This document shows positions 1 to 8,293 of a stretch of 34,544 nucleotides of DNA, piece by piece. Location: positions 1-34,544 of the forward strand of contig DASQWR010000037.1 of NCBI GenBank assembly GCA_035640155.1, in the 5' to 3' direction. This DNA comes from JALYQB01 sp035640155. GTDB lineage: Bacteria; Actinomycetota; Actinomycetes; Mycobacteriales; Pseudonocardiaceae. The notes beneath the pieces are model-generated. The model was given only the letters and a program-made list of their open reading frames with translations. It did no database searches and was not told the DNA's origin. Numbering within the stretch: position 1 is the stretch's first letter; every line of letters begins with the position of its first letter. A program made the position numbers and the translations under genes.

Positions 1-64
1 GTCCTCGGTACTCACGTGCTTCATGCTCGCAGACGGTGCCAGAGGCGGGTCAGGCCGCGGCCGG
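1..64. other. Left edge, possible 5' end of a leftward gene
   Basis: This is short sequence downstream of the glyS stop codon. On the minus strand an ATG at 24 and an in-frame GTG at 15 open a frame that leaves the window after a few codons (MKHVSTED). No clear ribosome binding site precedes either codon. It may be the start of another leftward gene, but the evidence is too thin to name it. Confidence 0.2.
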
Positions 65-1465
<1,401 letters not shown>

Positions 1466-1512
1466 GGGGCGGAACTCCTGGAAGCCGGGGCGGCAGGACT
1501 GGAACTCCCAGC

Positions 1513-1860
1513 CTAGTGCCCCAGATCATGCGGATCGTCCAGCAGGCTGGCGTGCTCGGCCACCCGGCCATGGGCAGCGTCGAGCAGCACCTCGAAGGTG
1601 GCCGGCTCCCCGGTGACCGCGTCGGAGAGCAGCGGCACGACATGCTCGCGGACGTCGAACGGTGCCAGCGCCCGCCGGTAGGCGACCACGGAGTCGAACC
1701 GGGCGAGCAGCACCCACCGCTGCGGATCGTCGGGTGACCTGCCCAGCTCCCCGCCCCGGCAGCCCGGTTGCGCGGTCAGCAGCTGCAGGGCCCGCCGGGC
1801 ATGGGCGAGGAACCCCGGCGCGTCAGCGTCGGGGACGATGAAGCGGCAGACCAGCAGCAC
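1513..1860 (-). CDS. Antibiotic biosynthesis monooxygenase-like (ABM, dimeric alpha/beta barrel) protein
   Basis: This 115-residue protein has the pattern of an ABM/Dabb-fold domain. It has a first strand LLVCRFIV, a helix (FLAHARRALQLLTAQPG), a strand with aromatic residues (QRWVLLARFDSVVAYRRAL), and a C-terminal helix leading to VTGEPATFEVLL. ABM proteins are small heme-degrading or quinone-forming oxygenases, or simply ligand-binding dimers, and the substrate cannot be read here. The GTG start at 1860 follows a GAAGGG. It lies between glyS and a divergent small membrane protein gene whose start is 76 bases away. Confidence 0.75.
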   Translation of the reverse strand: MLLVCRFIVPDADAPGFLAHARRALQLLTAQPGCRGGELGRSPDDPQRWVLLARFDSVVAYRRALAPFDVREHVVPLLSDAVTGEPATFEVLLDAAHGRVAEHASLLDDPHDLGH

Positions 1861-1936
1861 GGGTGAGCCCTTCGGGGACGGTGGCAGGATGGGAGATGGT
1901 AGCGACCCTCCGGGGACGATCCGCGGGAGGACGGCA

Positions 1937-2218
1937 GTGACCGCAGGGCGGGGACCGGACCGGCGTCGTCCCGTGCTGCCTGGGAACGGACCACTGGCGC
2001 GGGTGCCCCCGGTGCTGGCGTTCGTGGCGGTGCTGGCGGTGTTCTTGCTGGGAGTGTGGCTGGGTGGGGTGCCGGGTGCCGCGATGCTGGTGGCACTCGC
2101 CGGGGGCGCCGGTGTACTGCTCGCCGCGACGTGGCCACGGCTCTCCGCCCCGGAGCGGACGGTGCGCCTGCTGGTGATCGTGGTAGTGCTCGGGATCGCG
2201 CTCGAACGCCTCGCCTGA
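1937..2218 (+). CDS. Small two-segment membrane protein, DUF6703-like
   Basis: This 93-residue protein has a basic, proline-rich N-terminus. Two hydrophobic segments follow (VLAFVAVLAVFLLGVWLGG and AAMLVALAGGAGVLLAA), then TWPRLSAPERTVRLLVIVVVLGIALERL, which would be a third. The overall pattern (N-PLARVPPVLAF, TWPRLS, RLLV) resembles actinobacterial proteins called DUF6703; this is from memory and was not searched. I chose the GTG at 1937 because GGGAGG lies 6 bases upstream. Earlier ATG codons in the same frame lack a ribosome binding site. Function is unknown. Confidence 0.65.
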   Translation: MTAGRGPDRRRPVLPGNGPLARVPPVLAFVAVLAVFLLGVWLGGVPGAAMLVALAGGAGVLLAATWPRLSAPERTVRLLVIVVVLGIALERLA

Positions 2219-2299
2219 CCTTGCCGGAGCCCCCGGCGCCTACCATGGACGACCCGGGGTCCGGTCAGCGGACCTCGGCGATCGAGGTGAGAAGAGGGG

Positions 2300-2695
2300 A
2301 TGACCACCGTGACCGCGGATACCGTGTCGGACCTGAACGTGCTCGGATCGACCCCCCGATCAGGCGACGACCACGAGCACTCCCGCATCCGACCCGCCCC
2401 GGCCGCCACCCCGGAGGTCGAGGCCCTGGTCGCCGCGGGTGAGCTGCTGCGGGCCCTGGCCGCGCCGGTGCGCATCGCGATCGTGCTGCAGCTGCGGGAG
2501 AGCGAGCGCTGCGTGCACGAGCTCGTCGACGCCCTGGGGGTGGCGCAGCCACTGATCAGTCAGCACCTGCGGGTGCTCAAGTCCGCGGGCGTGGTGCACG
2601 GCGAGCGGCACGGCCGCGAGGTGGTCTACCGCCTCGTCGACGAACACCTGTCGCACATCGTCGTGGACGCCGTGACGCACGTGGAGGAGGAGTGA
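2300..2695 (+). CDS. smtB: Zinc-sensing ArsR/SmtB-family repressor
   Basis: This is a winged-helix metal sensor of 131 residues. The DNA-recognition region is VHELVDALGVAQPLISQHLRVLKSAG. The C-terminal helix keeps the SmtB alpha5 zinc site as D114-x-H116-x10-H127-x2-E130, the same spacing as Asp104, His106, His117, Glu120 in SmtB. Family knowledge: zinc binding at alpha5 releases DNA, and in mycobacteria SmtB represses the smtB-zur operon. The start ATG at 2300 follows AAGAGGGG. A TACCAT at 2241-2246 could be the -10 element. It overlaps zur by 4 bases, so the pair is translationally coupled. Confidence 0.93.
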   Translation: MTTVTADTVSDLNVLGSTPRSGDDHEHSRIRPAPAATPEVEALVAAGELLRALAAPVRIAIVLQLRESERCVHELVDALGVAQPLISQHLRVLKSAGVVHGERHGREVVYRLVDEHLSHIVVDAVTHVEEE

Positions 2696-3108
2696 ACGCC
2701 CAGCGCCCGGCCGCCCCCGTCACGGGCCTGCGTTCCACCCGCCAGCGCACCGCGGTGGCCAGGCTGCTGGACAACACGGAGGACTTCCGCTCGGCGCAGG
2801 AGATCCACGACGAGCTGCGCCGCGGCGGCGAGGGCATCGGGCTGACCACGGTGTACCGGACCCTGCAGTCGCTGGCCGACGCGGGCGAGATCGACGTGCT
2901 GCGTATCGGGTCGGGCGAGGCCGTCTACCGGCGCTGCTCGTCCCATCACCATCACCACCTGGTGTGCCGGCACTGCGGGCACACCGTCGAGGTGGAGGGG
3001 CCGACGGTGGAGCGGTGGGCCGAGAAGGTCGCCGGCCAGCACGGCTTCGCCGAAGTCAGCCATACCGTGGAGATCTTCGGCCGCTGCACCGACTGCGCCC
3101 TGCGCTGA
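2692..3108 (+). CDS. zur: Zinc uptake regulator, Fur family
   Basis: This 138-residue Fur-family repressor comes second in the smtB-zur operon. A winged-helix domain (residues 13-80, with TTVYRTLQSLADAGEI) is followed by the metal-binding dimer domain. That domain has an HHHHH run at 85-89 and two Cys pairs, C92/C95 and C132/C135, which form the structural zinc site. Family knowledge: zinc-loaded Zur represses zinc import and alternative ribosomal protein genes. The GTG start overlaps the smtB TGA. I saw no AT-rich Zur box in the window, so its targets probably lie elsewhere. Confidence 0.93.
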   Translation: MNAQRPAAPVTGLRSTRQRTAVARLLDNTEDFRSAQEIHDELRRGGEGIGLTTVYRTLQSLADAGEIDVLRIGSGEAVYRRCSSHHHHHLVCRHCGHTVEVEGPTVERWAEKVAGQHGFAEVSHTVEIFGRCTDCALR

Positions 3109-3120
3109 GCAGCCGAACAC

Positions 3121-3834
3121 CTACCGGGCGAGGACCCGCGTCGTCGTTCCCGACGCCACAACCCGCCCGTCCCGCAACGCCAGCACGTCGCCTGTGTGCG
3201 CGGCAACCAGCGCCAGGTCATGACTGATGACCATCAGCGCGAGGCCGCGCTCGCGCCGTAGACCGTCGAGCAGCACCATGACGGCCTCTGCGGTCGCCGG
3301 GTCCAGCGCGGAGGTGACCTCGTCGCAGACCAGGACGTCGGGCTCTGCGGCGAGGGCGCGGGCGATCGCGACTCGCTGACGCTGGCCGCCGGAGAGGTGG
3401 GCCGGGTACCGGTCCACGAGACTCTCGTCCAGCCCGACGGCGGCGAGCAGCTCGAGCACCCGGCGTGGCCGGCGGCCCGCCGGGCATCGGCGGTGCAACA
3501 CCAGCGGCCGGGTCAGGGTGGTCCGGACGGTGTGGCGCGGGTTCAGGCTGCCGAGCGGATCCTGCGGCACGAGCTGAACGCGCCTGCACTGTTCGCGGGT
3601 GCGACGCTGCGCTCGCCGGTGCAGCGGGACACCATCTAGCAGCACCGTCCCGGACGCGTGGTCATGCAGCCCGACTACCAGCCTGCCGAGCGTCGACTTG
3701 CCCGCGCCGGACGGTCCGACAACCGCGGTCGCCGAGCCGGCACGAAGCGTCAGGGCGACATCGTGCAGGACCGGTCGCTGGTCTGCAGGCCGTCGATGAC
3801 ATACATTGTGAATTGGTCTGATGTACCTTGGCAT
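3121..3834 (-). CDS. Peptide/nickel-type ABC transporter ATPase, 5'-truncated and without partners
   Basis: This 237-residue ABC ATPase resembles the second ATPase (DppF/NikE type) of oligopeptide or nickel importers. It has Walker A GPSGAGKST (residues 40-48), the family-typical QDPLGSLNPRHTV, signature LSGGQRQRV, Walker B VLVCDE and the H-loop ISHD. The first 15 or so codons do not look like an ABC N-terminus: the usual first strand is missing and homology starts near RPVLHDVALTL. Its ATG lies 3 bases from the vapB start on the other strand. No permease or binding protein is nearby. I infer a fragment left when the vapBC segment was inserted. It ends 12 bases from the zur stop, and metal-importer ATPases of this family are common near zur. 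Confidence 0.75.
   Translation of the reverse strand: MPRYIRPIHNVCHRRPADQRPVLHDVALTLRAGSATAVVGPSGAGKSTLGRLVVGLHDHASGTVLLDGVPLHRRAQRRTREQCRRVQLVPQDPLGSLNPRHTVRTTLTRPLVLHRRCPAGRRPRRVLELLAAVGLDESLVDRYPAHLSGGQRQRVAIARALAAEPDVLVCDEVTSALDPATAEAVMVLLDGLRRERGLALMVISHDLALVAAHTGDVLALRDGRVVASGTTTRVLAR
3802..3829 (+). promoter_or_regulatory. vapBC promoter and candidate operator
   Basis: A TACCTT (-10 of the TANNNT type) at 3824-3829 lies 7 bases before the vapB ATG, so the transcript is probably leaderless. A short inverted repeat, TACAT at 3802-3806 and ATGTA at 3821-3825, brackets the promoter and is a plausible VapBC autoregulation site. The same stretch also encodes the questionable N-terminus of the divergent ABC ATPase. 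Confidence 0.45.
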
Positions 3835-3836
3835 TC

Positions 3837-4094
3837 ATGACATCTCTGCTGCAGATCAGAAACGTCCCGGATGGCGTGCGACGCGCGCTGAAGGCCCGCG
3901 CAGCAGCTCGCGGCGAGTCGCTCAACACCTACCTGCTCGATCTCATCGAGCGAGACGTGGCACGCCCGACCGTCAAGGAGGTCCTGGAGCGTGCAGCTCG
4001 CAGGGCTGAGCGCGCTAGTGCATCAGCCGTCGACCTGCTCGATACGGCCCGTGCCGAGCGCGAGGACCAGCTGCAAGCTCGTTCCCGTTCGTGA
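3837..4094 (+). CDS. vapB: VapB/FitA-type antitoxin
   Basis: This 85-residue antitoxin is of the FitA-like ribbon-helix-helix class. LLQIRNVPDGVRRALKARAA gives the N-terminal beta strand and helix, ARGESLNTYLLDLIE the second helix, and the charged C-terminal tail (VKEVLERAARRAERA) should bind the toxin groove. The neighbouring gene encodes the PIN-domain toxin and overlaps it by 4 bases, the normal type II arrangement. The ATG at 3837 is chosen over the in-frame TTG at 3828 because the -10 element would cover the latter. Autoregulation is expected from the family. Confidence 0.88.
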   Translation: MTSLLQIRNVPDGVRRALKARAAARGESLNTYLLDLIERDVARPTVKEVLERAARRAERASASAVDLLDTARAEREDQLQARSRS

Positions 4095-4480
4095 TCGTCG
4101 TCGACTGCGCGGCGGTAGTCGATGCGCTGACCGCGGTCGACGGAACGGACGATCTCCGTGCCTTCCTGGCGAGTGAGGAACTCTGCGCGTCAGCGCTCCT
4201 GGACTTCGAGATCGTGTCGGCTCTCCGCGGGCTGACCCTCCGCGGGCATCTCACAGCCACGAGGGCCGAGGACGTCCTGACCGACTTCGACGACCTGCAG
4301 ATCCAGCACTGGCCAGCAGGGGCTGGTCTGCGGCACCGGGCCTTCCAGCTGCGCGACAACGTGTCGGCTTACGACGCCGCGTACGTTGCCCTGGCCGAAG
4401 CACTCGACTGCTCGCTCCTGACCCGGGACATGAGGCTGGCGAGATCGAGCGGACATTTGGTCCCCGTTGAAGTCCGATGA
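4091..4480 (+). CDS. vapC: VapC-type PIN-domain ribonuclease toxin
   Basis: This 129-residue PIN-domain protein has the acidic catalytic set visible: D5 (IVVDCAA), E40 (DFEIVSAL), D95 (SAYDAAYVALAE) and D113 (LLTRDMRLAR). Family knowledge: VapC toxins are Mg-dependent RNases that cut specific tRNAs or rRNA and are held inactive by VapB. The GTG start overlaps the vapB stop. All active-site residues are present, so the module looks functional. It is the second gene of an insertion between zur and the ybjN-uppS block. Confidence 0.9.
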   Translation: MIVVDCAAVVDALTAVDGTDDLRAFLASEELCASALLDFEIVSALRGLTLRGHLTATRAEDVLTDFDDLQIQHWPAGAGLRHRAFQLRDNVSAYDAAYVALAEALDCSLLTRDMRLARSSGHLVPVEVR

Positions 4481-4533
4481 GCCCGGACCAACCGTCTTCG
4501 GAAGGGGGATCCGGTTGCTCATCCGGTCCGGGC
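4481..4533. terminator. Bidirectional hairpin terminator between vapC and ybjN-like gene
   Basis: The inverted repeat GCCCGGACC (4481-4489) and GGTCCGGGC (4525-4533) is perfect over 9 bp. A second pairing, AACCG (4490-4494) with CGGTT (4512-4516), sits inside it. It starts at the base after the vapC stop and extends into the last codons of the convergent gene. There is no T-run, as is usual in high-GC actinobacteria. Confidence 0.55.
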
Positions 4534-4944
4534 GGTCAGCAACTCACCCCGCACCTGCGACGCGGTGGACACCACGAGCATCAGCAGCGTGCCCAGCGGC
4601 ACGGTGTCGAGGCCGGCCGCGGGGAAGGCGTAGCGCAACGTGACATCGGCGCCGTGCTCGGTGCGGGTCAGGCCGAGGGTGCCGAAGAGTCCCTGCCCGG
4701 CGCGGGTGGCCACCTGTTCGGCGATGTCGCCGTCGGCCGAGAGGTCCCAGGCCACCACACAGGTGAGGCTCAGCACCACCAGGCCTTCGGTCAGCTCCAC
4801 GGCCTGCACCGCGCACGGCACGTCGGAGTGGCGGAACGTCAGCGCGCCGTCGTCGTCGACGGCCACCTCCTGGTAGCGCTCGAGTGCGGTGCGGGCGGCA
4901 TCGAGCAGTGCCGCGGTCGAGGCAGCGCTGGAGTCAGCACTCAC
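4519..4944 (-). CDS. YbjN-like small cytoplasmic protein
   Basis: This 141-residue protein has an N-terminal helix (TAALLDAARTALERYQEVAV) followed by alternating strands (ALTFRHSDVPCAVQAVEL, LVVLSLTCVVAWDLSA). This looks like the YbjN / type III secretion chaperone-like fold found in many actinobacterial proteins of unknown function. The GTG start at 4944 overlaps the last 11 bases of uppS, so the two are probably cotranscribed. It occupies the position of Rv2360c in M. tuberculosis. The fold assignment is from pattern only. Confidence 0.65.
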   Translation of the reverse strand: MSADSSAASTAALLDAARTALERYQEVAVDDDGALTFRHSDVPCAVQAVELTEGLVVLSLTCVVAWDLSADGDIAEQVATRAGQGLFGTLGLTRTEHGADVTLRYAFPAAGLDTVPLGTLLMLVVSTASQVRGELLTARTG

Positions 4945-5797
4945 CGATGTCCTCCTGCCGAGGTGGGATCGACCGGCGTGGGATCGCCGTCGGGTCGGAC
5001 TGCCCAGCCTGGTCGACCGCGGCACCGAACCGGCGGTCCCGGTCAGCGTAGGTCTCACAGGCCCGCCACAGGTCGCGGCGATCGAAGTCGGGGAACAGCA
5101 CGTCCTGAAACACCAGCTCCGCGTAGGCCGCCTGCCAGAGCAGGAAGTTGGAGGTGCGCTGCTCCCCCGACGGCCGCAGGAACAGGTCGACGTCGGGCAT
5201 GTCCGGCTCGTCGAGGTGCCGGGCGAGCAGCTTCTCGTCGACCCGATCGGGGTCGAGCTCGCCGCGGGCCACCCGGCGTGCGATCTCCCGAGCGGCGTCG
5301 GCAATCTCGGCCCGGCCACCGTAGTTGACGCACATGGTCAACGTCATGACGTCATTGCCGCGGGTCAGCTCCTCGGCGACCTCGAGCTCGCGGACCACGC
5401 TGCGCCACAGCCGCGGGCGGCGCCCGGCCCAGCGCACCCGCACCCCCATCTCGTGCATCTCGTCGCGCCGGCGGCGGATGACGTCACGGTTGAACCCCAT
5501 CAGGAAGCGCACCTCCTCGGGGCTGCGCTTCCAGTTCTCGGTGGAGAACGCGTACGCCGAGAGCCACCGCACCCCGAGCTCGATGCAGCCGCATACCGCG
5601 TCCAGCAACGCTGCCTCGCCCCGGCGGTGGCCCTCCACCCTGGTCAGGCCCCGCGCGTTGGCCCATCGGCCGTTGCCGTCCATCACCAGTGCCACGTGCC
5701 GCGGGACGAACTGCGGCGGCAGCGCGGGGGGCTGGGCACCGGACGGATGCGGGGCGGGCCAGCGGAACTTTCCGGGCCTGCGCGCTCGCCCGACCAT
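4934..5797 (-). CDS. uppS: Isoprenyl (decaprenyl) diphosphate synthase
   Basis: This cis-prenyltransferase makes the polyprenyl carrier lipid for cell wall synthesis. The core from about residue 31 has the catalytic Asp40 in VMDGNGRWA, EGHRRG, FSTENWKRS, VNYGGRAEI, and the C-terminal DLFLRPSGEQRTSNFLLWQAAYAEL and FPDFDRRDL segments. It is close to the mycobacterial long-chain enzyme Rv2361c. I chose the ATG at 5797 (287 residues) because GGGAGGGAGGGG lies just upstream; an earlier ATG at 5851 has no good ribosome binding site. The proline-rich N-terminal 30 residues resemble the variable extension of the mycobacterial protein. Confidence 0.95.
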   Translation of the reverse strand: MVGRARRPGKFRWPAPHPSGAQPPALPPQFVPRHVALVMDGNGRWANARGLTRVEGHRRGEAALLDAVCGCIELGVRWLSAYAFSTENWKRSPEEVRFLMGFNRDVIRRRRDEMHEMGVRVRWAGRRPRLWRSVVRELEVAEELTRGNDVMTLTMCVNYGGRAEIADAAREIARRVARGELDPDRVDEKLLARHLDEPDMPDVDLFLRPSGEQRTSNFLLWQAAYAELVFQDVLFPDFDRRDLWRACETYADRDRRFGAAVDQAGQSDPTAIPRRSIPPRQEDIGEC

Positions 5798-5885
5798 CGG
5801 CTGCCCCTCCCTCCCCACCGTCCGGCCCCACCCCTCGGCACGGACGCCCATCCTGCCGCCTGCGCCTTCCCCCGAGCGGAGCGGG

Positions 5886-6644
5886 TCAGCCGGTCTCGAC
5901 GGCCCGATCGGGCGGGCGCCGCTCGACCAGGGGCAGGGAGCGGAGCTGCCGCTCCAGGTGCCACTGCAGGTGCGCGGCCACCAGGCCACTGCCCTCCCGC
6001 CGGGCGGCAGGGGGGGTGGACTCGGCGACTGGCCAGCTCCCGTCTGCCAGCGCCTGCAACAGCCGCAGCGTCTCCGGCGAGGGCGTGGCCGAACCCGCCG
6101 GCCGGCATCCATCGCACACCGAGCCTCCGGCCGCAACGCTGAACGCCCGGTGCGGGCCGGGCCGGGCGCAGCGTGCGCACTCCGACAGCGCCGGCGCCCA
6201 CCCGGCTGTGGTCATCGCGCGCAGCAGGAACGCATCCAGCACCAGTGACGCGTCCCGCTGCCCGTCCGCGAGCGCCCGCAGCGCGCCGACCACCAGCAGG
6301 TACAGCCGCACTACCGGCTCCCCCTCCGCGCCGGCCAGCCGCTCCGCGGTCTCCAGCACCGCGCACCCGGTGGTGTAACGGCCGTAGTCGGCCACCAGCC
6401 GCGATCCGAACCCGTCCACCGTCACCACCTGGGTCACCACGTCGAGGGTGCGGCCGGTGTAGCACTGCACGTCGACATGGCCGAACGGTTCCAGGCGCGC
6501 CCCGAAGCGCGATGTGGTGCGGCGCACTCCCTTGGCCACCGCGCGCACACGCCCGTGCCGGCGGGTCAGCAGCGTGACGATCCGATCGGCCTCGCCCAGC
6601 TTCTGCACCCGCAGCACCACCCCGGTGTCGCGGTACAGACTCAC
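5886..6644 (-). CDS. recO: DNA repair protein RecO
   Basis: This 252-residue protein has an N-terminal OB-fold (SLYRDTGVVLRVQKLGEADRI, then LLTRRHGRVRAVAKGVRR) and a helical domain containing a zinc finger (CARC near residue 157 and CDGC near residue 178). RecO loads RecA onto SSB-coated ssDNA with RecR in recombinational gap repair. The GTG start is at 6644. It sits 88 bases upstream of uppS on the same strand, as in other actinobacteria. Confidence 0.95.
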   Translation of the reverse strand: MSLYRDTGVVLRVQKLGEADRIVTLLTRRHGRVRAVAKGVRRTTSRFGARLEPFGHVDVQCYTGRTLDVVTQVVTVDGFGSRLVADYGRYTTGCAVLETAERLAGAEGEPVVRLYLLVVGALRALADGQRDASLVLDAFLLRAMTTAGWAPALSECARCARPGPHRAFSVAAGGSVCDGCRPAGSATPSPETLRLLQALADGSWPVAESTPPAARREGSGLVAAHLQWHLERQLRSLPLVERRPPDRAVETG

Positions 6645-6982
6645 CCACTCATCGTCGCACTTGGGTAGCCATCAGACCCGTGGCTCGTCCACCCACCGTG
6701 CCCAGCGGCAACCGTCCATCGCGGATGAGCAGCTGAGCGAGGAACCCCCCGTCGAAACCCGCGCAGTAGCCCCGACAGGATCACGAGCACCCGGTCCTCG
6801 TCTCGTTGGTCTGGCGCTGACCGCCTCGCCGTGGCGAACGCCTGGATGTGATCGCGGTCACAGTGGAGCGGACGTGGACCGGACGTGGACCGAACTCAAC
6901 CATGGCGTCGAGGTACGACGATCCGCACGCCGAAGAAGCAGTGCGGAGAGTAACGTCCGCTGCGAGCGTGAGGGAGGACGTC
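6645..6982. other. Divergent spacer between recO and the DUF4190-like gene
   Basis: This is about 340 bases without a convincing gene. It holds a perfect CRP-type palindrome (6847-6862) followed by a tandem GGACGTGGACC repeat at about 6870-6891. A TAACGT at 6951-6956 could be the -10 element for the rightward gene. No RNA gene was seen. Confidence 0.6.
6847..6862. promoter_or_regulatory. Candidate CRP/GlxR-type cAMP receptor protein site
   Basis: The sequence TGTGATCGCGGTCACA matches the consensus TGTGA-N6-TCACA at every fixed position. It lies about 90 bases upstream of a possible -10 (TAACGT at 6951-6956) and 120 bases upstream of the membrane protein start. That position suits activation better than direct promoter blocking. 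Actinobacterial CRP/GlxR proteins use the same consensus. Confidence 0.55.
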
Positions 6983-7318
6983 ATGTCGGGAGATCCGCAG
7001 CAGTACGGCACCGATTCGCCGGGGCCACAGCCGTACGGCAGCGGACCCCCGGGGCAGCAGCCCTATCCCCAGGCCGGGTACCCGGTGCCACCGACGAACA
7101 CGATGGCGATCCTCGCCCTGGTGTTCGCGTTCGTGTTCGCCCCGCTTGGCATCGTGTTCGGCATCATCGGTCGCCGGCAGATCGACCGCACCGGAGAGGG
7201 CGGGCGGGGCCTGGCCACCGCCGGTCTGGTGGTCGGGATCGTCTTCACGGTCATGGCGGTGCTCTACATCGTGCTCGTGATCGTGGCCTTCGGGATCCTT
7301 GTCACGAACACGCCCTGA
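6983..7318 (+). CDS. DUF4190-like small membrane protein
   Basis: This 111-residue protein has a Gly/Pro/Gln/Tyr-rich cytoplasmic-looking N-terminus with repeats of the PGPQPYG and PPGQQPYP kind. Two transmembrane segments follow (MAILALVFAFVFAPLGIVFGIIG and GLATAGLVVGIVFTVMAVLYIVLVIVAF), joined by RRQIDRTGEGGRG, the hallmark loop of DUF4190 proteins. Role unknown. The ATG at 6983 has GAGGGAGG in front of it. Its stop abuts the era stop of the opposite strand with no gap. Confidence 0.82.
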   Translation: MSGDPQQYGTDSPGPQPYGSGPPGQQPYPQAGYPVPPTNTMAILALVFAFVFAPLGIVFGIIGRRQIDRTGEGGRGLATAGLVVGIVFTVMAVLYIVLVIVAFGILVTNTP

Positions 7319-8281
7319 TCAGAAGCCGAGACGGCGCAGCTGCCTGGGGTCACGCTGCCAGTCTTTGGCCACCTTGACCCGCAGGTCGAGGTGAATCCAG
7401 GTCCCGAGCAGCGCCTCGATCTGGCGCCGCGCCTCGGTGCCGACCTCCTGGAGCCGCTGACCACGGTGGCCGATGACGATGCCCTTCTGGCTGTCTCGCT
7501 CCACGTACAGGTGCGCATAGACGTCCACCAGGTCGTCCCGGCCCTCGCGCGGCCCCATCTCCTCGACGACCACGGCCAGCGAGTGCGGCAGCTCGTCGCG
7601 CACGCCCTCCAGCGCGGCCTCGCGGACCAGCTCGGCGACCAGGGTCTGCTCCGGCTCGTCGGTGAGATGCCCGTCCGGATACAGCGGCGGGCTCTGCGGC
7701 ATCCGGGCCAGCAGCAAGTCGGCCAGTAACTGGACCTGGAAACCGTCCACCGCCGACACGGGGACCAGCTCGGCGAACTCCCCCGGCCCGGTCGACTCCC
7801 CCAACTCGGCCGACTTCCCCAACTCAGCTAGAGCGGCGAGCTGCTCGGCGACCCGCTGCGGGCTCACCAGATCGGTCTTGGTGACGATGCCGAACACCGG
7901 GGTGCGGCGCGCGAGTTCCGCCAGCTCACCTGCGATGAACCGGTCGCCCGGGCCCACCGGGGCATCGGCTGGCACGCAGAAGCCGATCACGTCGACCTCG
8001 GCCCAGGTTCCGCGGACCAGGTCGTTGAGCCGCTGCCCCAGCAGGGTCCGCGGGCGGTGCAGTCCCGGGGTGTCCACCAGCACCAGCTGCCCGTCGGGCC
8101 GGTGCACGACGCCCCGAATGGTGTGCCGGGTGGTCTGCGGGCGGCTCGACGTAATCGCCACCTTGTGCCCCACCAGCGCGTTGGTCAGCGTCGACTTCCC
8201 GGTGTTGGGTCGGCCCACCAGGCACGCGAAGCCGGCACGGAACGAGGGCTGGGTCTGGGAAGGCTGGGTCTCGGAAACCAT
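7319..8281 (-). CDS. era: GTPase Era, ribosome assembly
   Basis: Era binds the 3' end of 16S rRNA and helps 30S maturation. The 320-residue protein has G1 GRPNTGKST (23-31), G3 DTPG (70-73), G4 TKTD (134-137) and a C-terminal KH domain with GIVIGHRGQRLQEVG. An unusual low-complexity insert at residues 151-172 (AELGKS, AELGES, GEFAEL) lies between G4 and G5. It is the last gene of the leftward phoH-ybeY-corC-cda-era cluster, and YbeY and Era are known partners in 16S rRNA processing. ATG start at 8281. Confidence 0.96.
   Translation of the reverse strand: MVSETQPSQTQPSFRAGFACLVGRPNTGKSTLTNALVGHKVAITSSRPQTTRHTIRGVVHRPDGQLVLVDTPGLHRPRTLLGQRLNDLVRGTWAEVDVIGFCVPADAPVGPGDRFIAGELAELARRTPVFGIVTKTDLVSPQRVAEQLAALAELGKSAELGESTGPGEFAELVPVSAVDGFQVQLLADLLLARMPQSPPLYPDGHLTDEPEQTLVAELVREAALEGVRDELPHSLAVVVEEMGPREGRDDLVDVYAHLYVERDSQKGIVIGHRGQRLQEVGTEARRQIEALLGTWIHLDLRVKVAKDWQRDPRQLRRLGF
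7766..7831 (-). repeat. Short imperfect repeat inside era
   Basis: The DNA for Era residues 151-172 contains near-identical tandem pieces (CAACTCGGCCGACTTCCCC followed by CAACTC; also GACTCCCC). It encodes AELGKS/AELGES. It keeps the reading frame and probably arose by slippage in a surface loop. Confidence 0.55.
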
Positions 8282-8293
8282 GGGGAGCAGGAC

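Noticed and set aside
2219..2299. Zur box upstream of smtB-zur
   Set aside because: The AT-rich TGAAAATnATTTTCA-type palindrome is not present; the spacer is GC-rich without a convincing inverted repeat.
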